NCBI RefSeq assembly: GCF_026341125.1
Contig: NZ_JAPEOR010000001.1
Coordinates: forward strand, 3,100,001-3,164,000
Length of the DNA: 64,000 nt
Reading direction: 5' to 3'
Source: Streptomyces sp. NBC_01142
GTDB lineage: Bacteria > Actinomycetota > Actinomycetes > Streptomycetales > Streptomycetaceae
Shown here: positions 28,001 through 33,682 of the stretch, in pieces
Numbering within the stretch: the stretch's first letter is position 1
How the letters are laid out: each line of letters opens with the position of its first letter
The notes under the pieces: model-generated
The model's database searches: none
Told to the model about the DNA's origin: nothing
The model's input: the letters and a program-made list of their open reading frames with translations, nothing else
Made by a program: the position numbers and the translations under genes

Positions 28001-31000
28001 CCACCGCAACAGGCGGTTCGCCGCTCCTCGGTACGCACGTCGAGGCCAGCGACGAACCCGACCGGCACCTCTTCCAGAGCGAAATAGACCTGCGCGACAG
28101 CCGTTTCGCCTATCTGACCGACCACCAGGTCACCGGCGAGGTCTGGCTGCCCGGCGCCGCCTTCCTCGACATGGCCCTGGAGGCGGCGGCCGCGCTGCAG
28201 GACGGCGGCGACGTCCGGCTGGCCGACGTCAGATTCGTACAGCCGCTGCGTCTGGACGCGGAGAAGCCCGTACGGCTGCAACTGGTCCTGCGGCCCGCCG
28301 AGGACGGCTTCCGGCACTTCACCATCGCCTCGGCGGCCACCGGTGAGCGCCGTACGCGGTGGGAGCGGCACGTCAGCGGACGCGTCGCAGTCACCCCGGC
28401 CGAAGCCGCCGCCGATACGGGAGAGGGGCTCGCCGCGCTGCGCGAGCGGTGTGTGCAGGAGGTGGACCTGCCGGATGTCTACGCCCGGTTGACCGCTCTC
28501 GGCATTGACTACGGTCCCTCCTTCCGGGGCCTGGAGAAGGGCCACCGCACGGACTCCGCGGCGCTCGGCCGGCTGGCCGACAGGCCCGCCGCCGGTCATC
28601 TGCTGCACCCCGCGGTCCTCGACGCCGCCTTCCACGCGGCCGCCCTGCCGGGCGACGCGCCCGAGGGCCGGGCGTTCGTGCCCGCCGGGGTCGGACGGCT
28701 GCGGTTCACCGGGCTGCGCACTACGCCTGTGTGGGTGACCTGCCACCTCCATTCCGTGGACGGCGACACCGCGACCCTGGACCTGCGTCTGCTGGACGAG
28801 AACGAGCAACTGGTCCTGGAGGCACTGGACGTCGAGCTCGCTGCGCTCTCGCCGCTGGACGGCGCGCTCTTCGAGACCCGCTGGCAGCCGCGCCCGGTCG
28901 CGCAGGAGCCGCCCGACCGGGGCAGTTGGCTGATCCTGGCGGACGAGACGGGCGTGGCCGCCGAACTCGCCGAGCGGCTGGGCTCCTCGGAGCCGCATGT
29001 GATCGCCCGCAGGGGTGAGGCGTTCGGCGTCGAGGGGCCCGGCCGGTACGTGCTCGATCCGGCCGATCCGCAGCATCTGGCCCGGCTGCTCGACGAGGCC
29101 TTCGCGGACGGGTTGCCCGAGCGGGTGGTCCAGCTGTCGGCGCTCGACGCTCCGGCGATCGGGGATGCCCGTACGGCCCAGGAGGCGGCCCGGCTGTGCT
29201 GCCTGAGCACCCTGCACCTGGTGCGGACGCTCGCCGACCGTCCGCACGGCCGGGCCCCCCGCCTGTTCGTGGTCGTACGCGGCAGCCAGGCCGCCGGTGA
29301 CAGCATGCAGGTGACGCACCCTCAGCAGGCGCTCGCCTGGGGCTTCGGTCTCTCGGTGGCACAGGAGTACCCGGAGCTGTCGACCACGCTGGTCGACTTG
29401 CCGCCCACGGACGGCGTCGACGCCTTGTGGACGCAGTTGCGGCACGCGGACGACGAACGGCTGGTCGCGCTGCGGGAGCCGGGCCGCCTGGTGCCGCGCC
29501 TGGCCCGCACCCGCCCGGACGACGGCGGCCACGGCGCCGTCACCCCGGACGGTGTGTACCTGATCACCGGTGGTCTGGGCGGCCTCGGCCGCGTCGTCGC
29601 CGAGCGACTGGTGAGCCGGGGTGCCCGCCGACTGGCCCTGATGAGCCGGGGCAAGCCCACCACGGACGCGGCGAACTGGATCAAGGGTCTCGAAGAGCGC
29701 GGCGTCACCGTGCACCTCGCCCGCGCCGACGTCGCCGACCGGAACGGCCTGACGGCCGCCCTGGACGCCGTACGACGTGCAGCCGGACCCATCGCCGGCG
29801 TCGTCCACGCGGCCGGTGTCCTCGACGACGCCACGGTGGCGAACCTGACCGGCGAACGAGTACTGCGCGTGCTCGCCCCCAAGGTCCTGGGCACCACCCT
29901 GCTCACGGAGCTGATCCCGGAAGCCGAGAACCTGGTCCTCTTCGCCTCGGCGGCCGGTGTCCTCGGCTCGGCCGGACAGAGTCCGTACTCGGCGGCGAAC
30001 GCCTTCCTCGACGCCTGGGCGCACCATCTCTCCCGTACCGACCGCCGGGCGCTGAGCCTGGACTGGGGTGCCTGGACGGGCGTCGGCATGGTCTCCGAGT
30101 CCGGTACCCGGGCCGCCGAGACCAGCCGGTCGGGTCTGGTCGGGCTCTCCGCGCAGGAGGGCGGCGAGCTGTTCGAGCGGGTGCTGGCCACGGCCCGCCG
30201 CCAGCTCGCGCCCATCGCCCTGGACTGGGAGATGCTGGCGCTCGACCCGGACGCGACGCGCACCCGCCCGATCCTGGGCGACCTGGTCACCGTCCCGACG
30301 GGGACGGCGGCCTCGGACGACCTCGTCAAGAAGGTGTTCGCGGCGACGACCGGCCACGACCGCGCCGCATGGCTCGAAGCGTACGTACGGGCCAGGGTCG
30401 GCGAAGTCTCCGGAGGTGCCGTGGACGCGTCCGCGACCACGGCCCTCAAGGAACTGGGCATGGACTCCCTCATGCTGGTGCGGCTGCGCAATGCCTTCGC
30501 CCGCGAGCTGGGCGTCGAACTCCCGGCTGCCGAGGTGTTCTCGGCGTCCGACATCCGCGGACTCGCACGGGCGCTGGGCGCGGCCCTGCCCGAGCGCGAC
30601 ACCGCGGCGCAGGGTGGGGAGCAGCAGGCTGACGTCACCTCCGAGGTGCCCGGCAGCGAACTGCGGCCCGCGACCCGCGATGTCGTACGGCTGTTGCGCA
30701 GTGCCCAGCCGGGCATGCCGGACGCGGCGCACGCCGTCGGCCTGGCCGTACGGCTCACCGCGCCGACCACTCGCGAGACGCTCACCGACATCCTCACCCG
30801 GCTCGCGGGACGGCACGCGGCCCTGCGCACCGCGATCGTCACCGGCGACGGACACGGGCGGCAGCTGCGGGTGGACCGGGAGTTGGCGCAACCGGTGCTG
30901 CGCTGGACAGGCGTGGCAGCCGATGCCGAACTCGACACCGCCGACCGGCTGAGTCAGCTGCTGGAGCCGCCGTTCGACCTGGCGAACCCCTCGCTGTGGA

Positions 31001-33618
31001 GGTTCGAACTGTTCGACGGCGGTGCACGGGGTCAGATCCTGGTGTTCGGCGCACACCACGCGGTGAGCGATCTGCAGTCGCTGCTGCTCGTGGCAGGGGA
31101 GATCGACGCCGAGCTGTCCGGCATCCCGCTCGGCGACGCCGTCACCAACCGGGACATCGACCTGCTGATCGAGGCCCAGCATCCCCAGCAGACCGGTGCC
31201 GGGCCCGGCACCGGCGCCGCGGAGTGGCGCGAGGCCTTCCACGGCAGCGCCCGTCTCGACCTGACGCTCGCCCGGCCGCGCCCCGCGGCGCGATCGTACC
31301 GGGCCGGCAGCGTGACCGTGGCGATCCCCGACGGGCTCATGGAGCGAGTGTCGGCAGCCGCGAGCAGGCTCGCCATCACGCCCGCCGCCTTCTGTCTCGG
31401 CACGCTGACCGTGCTGCTGGCGCGGAAGCGGGAGCGCGAGCGCTTCGTGCTCGCCGTGCCCGTGGACACGCGCATCCACGTCGACGCGTACGACGCGGTG
31501 GGCTTCTTCGGAGTGCCGGTGCCGTTCCCGGCCGGGGCCGGGGCGGGTGAGCGGATCGAGGAGGTGCTGCGCCGCACCGACGGCCGCCTCGACCGGGTCC
31601 TCGCGAAGGGCGCCATGTTCTCGGACGTCCTGTCGACGCTGGCCCAGCAGGGGCTGTACCGGGCGAACGCGCCGCTCGTCGAGGTGTACTTCAACTACGT
31701 ACGCTCCTCCGCGGGCAGCCTCGCCAACCTGGAGGTGCTGCCGGCCGGGACGGGCTACTCCGACCTCGACCTGATGCTCACCATGACCCCGGACGCGGGC
31801 CGGATCCGGCTCGACCACAACCTCGACATCCTCGACGCGGCGACCTCCAGCGAGCTGGGGGAGGAGTTCGTGCGACTGCTCGTGGAGGCGGTCGAGGATC
31901 CGACGGCACCGGTTCGGACGACGCGTATGACAATCGATGCCGCTCCCGCCACGACCGAAGCTCCCGCCACGACCGGAACCCCGGCCACGACTGAAGCCCC
32001 GGTCGCCGACGAGCCCGCTGCCGCCCCGCGCCGCTCCCTCGCCCTCGCCGCCACCTTCGCCCTCGGCAACCTTCCGTTGATGTGCGAGACGGCGGTCAAC
32101 GAGGGGGCGCAGGACGGCGGCGTGACGGTCGCGGAAGCCCCGTACCACCAGGCGCTCGCGAGCCTGCGGGACCCCTCTGGTGTCTTCGCCGACCCCTCTA
32201 CGGCGGTGGGTGCGGTGCTGTTGCGGGCGGCGGACCTGGAACGGTTCGGCCCGGTGGACGACGCGCTGCTCGCCCAGCTGCGCACCGAGTACCCGGCCGC
32301 GCTGCGGGCGCTGTCCGAGCGGACCCGCACGCCGTTGATCGTCGGCTTCCTGCCGTCCTCGCGCAACGATGACCGCTTCGAGCGGTGGGAGCGCGAAATC
32401 GCCGCCGAGCTGGCCGAGCTGCCCGGCATCGCGGTGCTCCGCCCCGACGACTGGACCCGGCACCACGCCGTCGAAGAACGCTTCGACGAGCGGACCGAGC
32501 AGCTGGCCCACCTCCCCTTCACCCCGCACTTCCAGGCGGCGGTTGCCCTCCGGCTGGCCGAGGTCGTACGGGCGGTGCGGCGCCCCGCGCCCAAGGTGAT
32601 CGCGGTGGACGGTGACGAGACCCTGTGGGGCGGGGTGGCCGGGGAGACCGGCCCGGAGGCGGTGGACCTGACCGGTCCGCGTGCCCTGCTGGCACGGAGG
32701 CTGTTGCAGTGGCGTGCCGGCGGCGCGCTGCTGGCGCTGGTCAGCAACAACGACGAGGACACGGTCCGGGCCGTCCTGGATCGCCCGGACAGCCTGCTGA
32801 AGGCGGAGCACTTCAGCGTGCTCTCCGCCGCGTGGGGCCCGAAGTCGGGCCGTCTGGCGCAGGCGGCGCGCACGCTCAACCTCGGTCTGGACAGCTTCCT
32901 GTTCCTCGACGACAACCCGGTCGAGATCGCGGGGGTGCGGGCGGCGCTGCCGGAGGTGCTGTCGGTGACCTGCCCGCCGACAGCTCAACTCGAGGAGTTC
33001 CTGGACCGGTTGTGGCCGCTGGTTCCGGCGGCGGCAACGGCCGAGGACTCACTGCGGGCGCATTTCTACGAGCAGGAGCGGGAACGGGACGCCCTCCAGG
33101 AGCAGGCCGGTTTCGAGGAGTTCCTCGACCGGTTGGAACTGGAGGTCGACATCCGGGCCCTGTCGGACGCCGACGTCCAGCGGGCCGAGCAACTCGACCG
33201 CCGTACGAACCAGTTCACCCTCCGCGCCCGGTCGGCCGACGGCGGTGATCTCGCCCGGTGGCGGGAGCACGGCGAGGTGTGGACGGCCGCGGCCCGCGAC
33301 CGTTTCGGTGACTACGGCCAGATCGGCCTGCTCGCCATCCGCCCGGACGGCGGCCAACTCGACGTACTGGCCTGGATGATGAGCTGCCGGGCACTCGGCC
33401 GAGGTGTCGAGGAACACCTGTTGCAATGGCTGGCCGACCGCGCCGAGGAGCTGGGCTGCGCGAAGGTCCGGCTGACGGCGGAGCGCACCCCGCGCAACGT
33501 ACCGGCCCGTCGTCTCCTCGCCGCGCTCGGCGGCGGCGACCAGGACGACGAGCGCCTGGAGACCGTGGTCACGCCGGAACACCTGCGGGCATTCCGCTCC
33601 TGGCAGCAGCAGCAGTGA
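19030..33618 (+). CDS. Two-module type I polyketide synthase with C-terminal condensation and FkbH domains
   Basis: The 4862-aa megasynthase reads: ACP1 (~20-92, Ser53); KS1 (~113-540, Cys282); AT1 (~686-985, Ser777); DH1 (~1058-1345); collapsed ER (~1550-1735); KR1 (~1738-1925, Tyr1889); ACP2 (~2010-2090, Ser2052); KS2 (~2118-2545, Cys2287); AT2 (~2639-2940, Ser2732); DH2 (~2997-3290); KR2 (~3508-3700, Tyr3653); ACP3 (~3775-3850, Ser3813); condensation domain (~3878-4295); FkbH (~4336-4862). There is no thioesterase. The lone N-terminal ACP should take an acyl chain from the adjacent ligase, and two ketide extensions follow. The C domain and FkbH then suggest joining to a glycerate-derived unit carried on the ACP of the next protein. 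ATG 19030 has GAGGA upstream. Domain boundaries are estimated from motifs by eye. Confidence 0.92.
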   Translation: MPANETPKQFPEISITTPEGVRAWLVPAVAEAAGLDPLAVDPERPIAEFGLGSLQLVRLAADLSARIGRSLEPSLVFNHPTIAAIADVVFDARPAGAVAADPAPTVAPGRADDDIAIISMACRFPGGADSPEALWRLLAEGEDAIAEVPAGRWDTQGLYDPDPEATGKAYTLRGGFLRDIDRFDASFFGISPREAAAMDPQQRLLLQTTWEAIERTGIVPETLNGSSTGVYIGLYDSGYLASAGLEQLDGHVGTGSASSVASGRIAYTLGLQGPALTVDTACSSSLVALHLAARALANGECDLALAGGATLLVTPRGHVEFSRLRGLSPSGQCSPFSTDADGVVWAEGCGLVLLKRLADARRHGDRVLAVVKGSAINQDGRSQGLSAPNGPAQERVLRAALDSAGLRPDDLDYVEAHGTGTRLGDPIEGGALAAVFGPGRPADRPLGVGSLKSNIGHTQAAAGIGGVIKTVLALGHELLPASLHADTPTEHVEWADSGLRVHSSAQAWPRGDDRVRRAGVSAFGISGTNAHVVLEEAPSDLARMAGAPTPAQQPPAQQPTTGQPTEEQSTEEQSAAEPEPAQEPTAEEPTAELPAKTLFPLSARTLPALRGQAGRLLEVLAAQPQLPLPDVAATLTHHRTHFEHRAVVQTSSRDELLTALRGLAEGQPDADMVVGPQQTLLPGKLAFVFPGQGAQWAGMARDLQDHSPVFADELDRCDAALRPFTTWSVAAVLRGDAGAPSLDRVDVVQPVLFAVTVSLAAVWRARGIRPDAVIGHSQGEVAAACVAGALSLNDAAAVVALRSQALTELSGTGTMAVVALPHTEVEALLADLGGRVSVAAVNSGRSTVIAGDLEPLEALLADLDRQHVFVRRLDVDYASHSAQVEPVRRAILDELDGITTYPTSVAWYSTVLGEPVTEELEADYWYTNLREPVRFAPTVERMTADGYRYFVELSPHPSLLTALRTVAEDAGAAEDAGAAEDTARDLVAVGSLRRDEDGPACLDRAAAELHVHGRQIDWRRLVADAGTADLPTYAWDLQRHWIEPESAVGAPGLFDRAAHPLLGIQLQSADETRWTFRNEWSPATADWLPDHAVFGRTVVSGTTLMELCRAALAVACPDDPGDVTDLLLLSPLTLPESGTAEVSIEVVTAGPVPEITVHSRPHSQEAEARGWTLHATASASEPAPVAAGPPPVWPEAAEPAWSPQTYERLAGLGLGYGPAFQGVRSAVTTGDGELLARLSLPSVARDAADPYPVHPALLDAALHVAAVFDTSDASDGRVLLPVAVGRCVLPPGGASDLIASVRRSGGTGTDLTLDVTLWDADGLPAGRLEGVRLRAADPADLNGGSENGRHLYEVAWTALPEEPAGAPGTEWAVLGDLTAPEVAVALRGLEAAGIQLREAGADVLVRFWPRRASDAEPAAEAQELAATALAELQALIALPQDEAPARTVWVTCGAVAAGDGDTVPGLAQSVLWGLARSTRTEHPDLGLTLLDLEGSDFEGSDFEGSDREGYAPANALLAAVAYADEPELALRAGALLVPRLVRARAKDELRIPAGDQYELAGQPADVTLRAVAPRALAPGQVRIQVHAARLHPTAAPVPGDEALLAECAGVLTEVGAGVEGLAPGLRVVALTDTAPGSEALADARLVTVLPDDLPFTTAAALPLAHVPLDHAVAAEAAAPGREQLGAALAAAVASVAAGQTRPARAQVLPVTAAREAIRRRIASGGPVVLDLVGRPTLVPTDGTVLITGGLGAVGRHIARLLAGHGVPRLLLTSRRGADDPRTAEVTAELTALGADIEVAACDVADATAVAGVLARAGDELPLRGVVHCAGVLADGVVADLTPERLAQVLRPKVDGAAHLHRLTADAPLDLFLLVSSAAGVVGNAGQSNYAAANTFLDQLAHHRRALGLPGVSVSFGAWAGEGLAAEHADLERMARLGHRALTPDQGRDLVELSLRRGAPHLVAWALDLPRMWGTAAVAGGATAALWRSLLPAPRTGQDGGDGLAGRLARLPETERAARVLALVREEASRALGLRSAESVRPDQPLRELGMDSLTAVELRSRIGTRIGAKLPATLLFDHPTAARLAEYLLTTALATGGRTPRRAAPDRQRIRTASAPDEPVAVVAMACRLPGGVNDPEDLWRLVAEGRDAVGPFPAGRWDVESLYDPDPEVMGKSYVREGGFLGDIESFDAGFFGITPKEAAAMDPQQRLLLETAWEALEHAGIVPAGLAGSTTGVYVGMFGSDYLAGSRLDQLDGYVGTGSALSVASGRLAYALGLNGPALTVDTACSSSLVATHLAAQALRSGECDLALAGGVTLMVTPQTFVEFSRLRGLSPTGRCRSFSDEADGAIWAEGAGMVVLKRLSDARRDGDEVLAVLRGTAVNQDGRSQGLSAPNGPAQEQVIRRALELSGLEATDIDYVEAHGTGTTLGDPIEANALAEVFGDSRPHGRPLYLGSLKSNIGHAQAASGVAGLIKVVQSLHHQTLPATLHAGTPSRHIDWDGSGLDLLQEAVAWPSSGERVRRAGVSAFGISGTNAHVIVEEAPRVEAEPKGDVTPGKRLFVLSGRSEAAVRGQAAQLARYVTEGTDLPDVAHTLARHRSHFERRAAIVAGDRDELRAALHALAAGRAPLAAPREEHTGKVAFVFAGHGGQWPGMGVELMADSEAFREELARIDEAVRRHVGWSVLTVLRAPEEIAPLNRTEFLQPVLFAVNAALAAAWRALGVAPDAVVGHSLGEIAAAYSAGALTLDDAVAVVTGRAEAVVPLVGQGGMLAVELPRTQIEELLAPYADRLFVAAVNSAHSTAVSGDADALAELRRHLDEQHISARRLSTPFASHTPMMDPLREELLERFSGIRGRRTPTPLYSAVLAEPVPGDRLDAAYWYANLRQPVRFADAIRRMLDDGYRYFVELSPHPSLTASIEAVAAEAGIDAVGVGSLRRQQDGRGVLLRRLGEMYAAGHTPDWPVLFPEGRRVGLPTYAFARERHWLAPAPATATGGSPLLGTHVEASDEPDRHLFQSEIDLRDSRFAYLTDHQVTGEVWLPGAAFLDMALEAAAALQDGGDVRLADVRFVQPLRLDAEKPVRLQLVLRPAEDGFRHFTIASAATGERRTRWERHVSGRVAVTPAEAAADTGEGLAALRERCVQEVDLPDVYARLTALGIDYGPSFRGLEKGHRTDSAALGRLADRPAAGHLLHPAVLDAAFHAAALPGDAPEGRAFVPAGVGRLRFTGLRTTPVWVTCHLHSVDGDTATLDLRLLDENEQLVLEALDVELAALSPLDGALFETRWQPRPVAQEPPDRGSWLILADETGVAAELAERLGSSEPHVIARRGEAFGVEGPGRYVLDPADPQHLARLLDEAFADGLPERVVQLSALDAPAIGDARTAQEAARLCCLSTLHLVRTLADRPHGRAPRLFVVVRGSQAAGDSMQVTHPQQALAWGFGLSVAQEYPELSTTLVDLPPTDGVDALWTQLRHADDERLVALREPGRLVPRLARTRPDDGGHGAVTPDGVYLITGGLGGLGRVVAERLVSRGARRLALMSRGKPTTDAANWIKGLEERGVTVHLARADVADRNGLTAALDAVRRAAGPIAGVVHAAGVLDDATVANLTGERVLRVLAPKVLGTTLLTELIPEAENLVLFASAAGVLGSAGQSPYSAANAFLDAWAHHLSRTDRRALSLDWGAWTGVGMVSESGTRAAETSRSGLVGLSAQEGGELFERVLATARRQLAPIALDWEMLALDPDATRTRPILGDLVTVPTGTAASDDLVKKVFAATTGHDRAAWLEAYVRARVGEVSGGAVDASATTALKELGMDSLMLVRLRNAFARELGVELPAAEVFSASDIRGLARALGAALPERDTAAQGGEQQADVTSEVPGSELRPATRDVVRLLRSAQPGMPDAAHAVGLAVRLTAPTTRETLTDILTRLAGRHAALRTAIVTGDGHGRQLRVDRELAQPVLRWTGVAADAELDTADRLSQLLEPPFDLANPSLWRFELFDGGARGQILVFGAHHAVSDLQSLLLVAGEIDAELSGIPLGDAVTNRDIDLLIEAQHPQQTGAGPGTGAAEWREAFHGSARLDLTLARPRPAARSYRAGSVTVAIPDGLMERVSAAASRLAITPAAFCLGTLTVLLARKRERERFVLAVPVDTRIHVDAYDAVGFFGVPVPFPAGAGAGERIEEVLRRTDGRLDRVLAKGAMFSDVLSTLAQQGLYRANAPLVEVYFNYVRSSAGSLANLEVLPAGTGYSDLDLMLTMTPDAGRIRLDHNLDILDAATSSELGEEFVRLLVEAVEDPTAPVRTTRMTIDAAPATTEAPATTGTPATTEAPVADEPAAAPRRSLALAATFALGNLPLMCETAVNEGAQDGGVTVAEAPYHQALASLRDPSGVFADPSTAVGAVLLRAADLERFGPVDDALLAQLRTEYPAALRALSERTRTPLIVGFLPSSRNDDRFERWEREIAAELAELPGIAVLRPDDWTRHHAVEERFDERTEQLAHLPFTPHFQAAVALRLAEVVRAVRRPAPKVIAVDGDETLWGGVAGETGPEAVDLTGPRALLARRLLQWRAGGALLALVSNNDEDTVRAVLDRPDSLLKAEHFSVLSAAWGPKSGRLAQAARTLNLGLDSFLFLDDNPVEIAGVRAALPEVLSVTCPPTAQLEEFLDRLWPLVPAAATAEDSLRAHFYEQERERDALQEQAGFEEFLDRLELEVDIRALSDADVQRAEQLDRRTNQFTLRARSADGGDLARWREHGEVWTAAARDRFGDYGQIGLLAIRPDGGQLDVLAWMMSCRALGRGVEEHLLQWLADRAEELGCAKVRLTAERTPRNVPARRLLAALGGGDQDDERLETVVTPEHLRAFRSWQQQQ
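21928..21972 (+). repeat. 18-bp in-frame tandem repeat in the AT1-DH1 region
   Basis: The unit GCCGAAGACGCCGGGGCC occurs at 21928 and, with one change, at 21946; a half copy follows at 21964. It encodes AEDAGA repeats in a linker of AT1 and adds 12-15 flexible acidic residues. It looks like recent slippage. Confidence 0.8.
23506..23550 (+). repeat. 15-bp in-frame tandem repeat before the ER remnant
   Basis: GAGGGCTCAGACTTC occurs at 23506 and 23521, and a variant at 23536 ends in CGG. It encodes EGSDF-EGSDF-EGSDR within the KR structural subdomain. This lies close to the deleted ER core, so the region has been prone to slippage or recombination. Confidence 0.85.
25381..30600 (+). other. PKS module 2: KS-AT-DH-KR-ACP
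   Basis: KS2 is complete (VDTACSSSLVATH, EAHGTGT, KSNIGHAQAASG). AT2 has GHSLG, but the specificity loop reads FASH (2832-2835), between malonyl (HAFH) and methylmalonyl (YASH) patterns. Its N-terminal GQGxQ is GHGGQ. The extender is therefore undecided. DH2 is intact (His3032, Gly3036, Pro3041; Asp3198). KR2 has TGGLGGLG, a B-type LDD and SAAGVLGSAGQSPYSAAN. The expected outcome is a second double bond, giving a diene conjugated to the module 1 unit. ACP3 carries GMDSL. Confidence 0.8.
30661..31915 (+). other. Condensation domain after ACP3 in the PKS
   Basis: Residues ~3878-4295 form an NRPS-type condensation fold with the catalytic motif HHAVSD (4009-4014) in VFGAHHAVSDLQSLLLVAG. The usual HHxxxDG glycine is Leu. 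Other C-domain features are RHAALRTAI near the start, FFGVPVPFP and the late YFNYVR. No adenylation domain exists in the locus, so an amino acid acceptor is unlikely. The neighbouring FkbH domain suggests a glyceryl hydroxyl as nucleophile, giving an ester. Confidence 0.75.
32035..33615 (+). other. FkbH-like HAD domain at the PKS C-terminus
   Basis: Residues ~4336-4862 match FkbH proteins, which dephosphorylate 1,3-bisphosphoglycerate and load a glyceryl group on an ACP. The HAD motif is VIAVDGDETLWGGVAGE (Asp4527, Asp4529, Thr4531). LVSNNDEDTV replaces the more usual SKNDE. FLFLDDNPVEIAGVR and the C-terminal acetyltransferase-like part (LDRRTNQFTLRAR, MMSCRALGRGVEEHLL) follow. No ACP comes after it in this chain. 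The next protein starts with one, which is the likely acceptor. Confidence 0.8.
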
Positions 33619-33682
33619 CCGGGCCGGCTCCGGCCTTCGCCGGCAGTGATGGAAAGGACAGCGCACACCATGAAGGGCTCTC

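Noticed and set aside
25132..32988. 2618-codon open frame on the minus strand across the PKS
   Set aside because: It is antisense to a PKS with clear domains. Its product is His/Arg/Gly-rich without motifs, as expected for the complementary frame of GC3-rich coding DNA.
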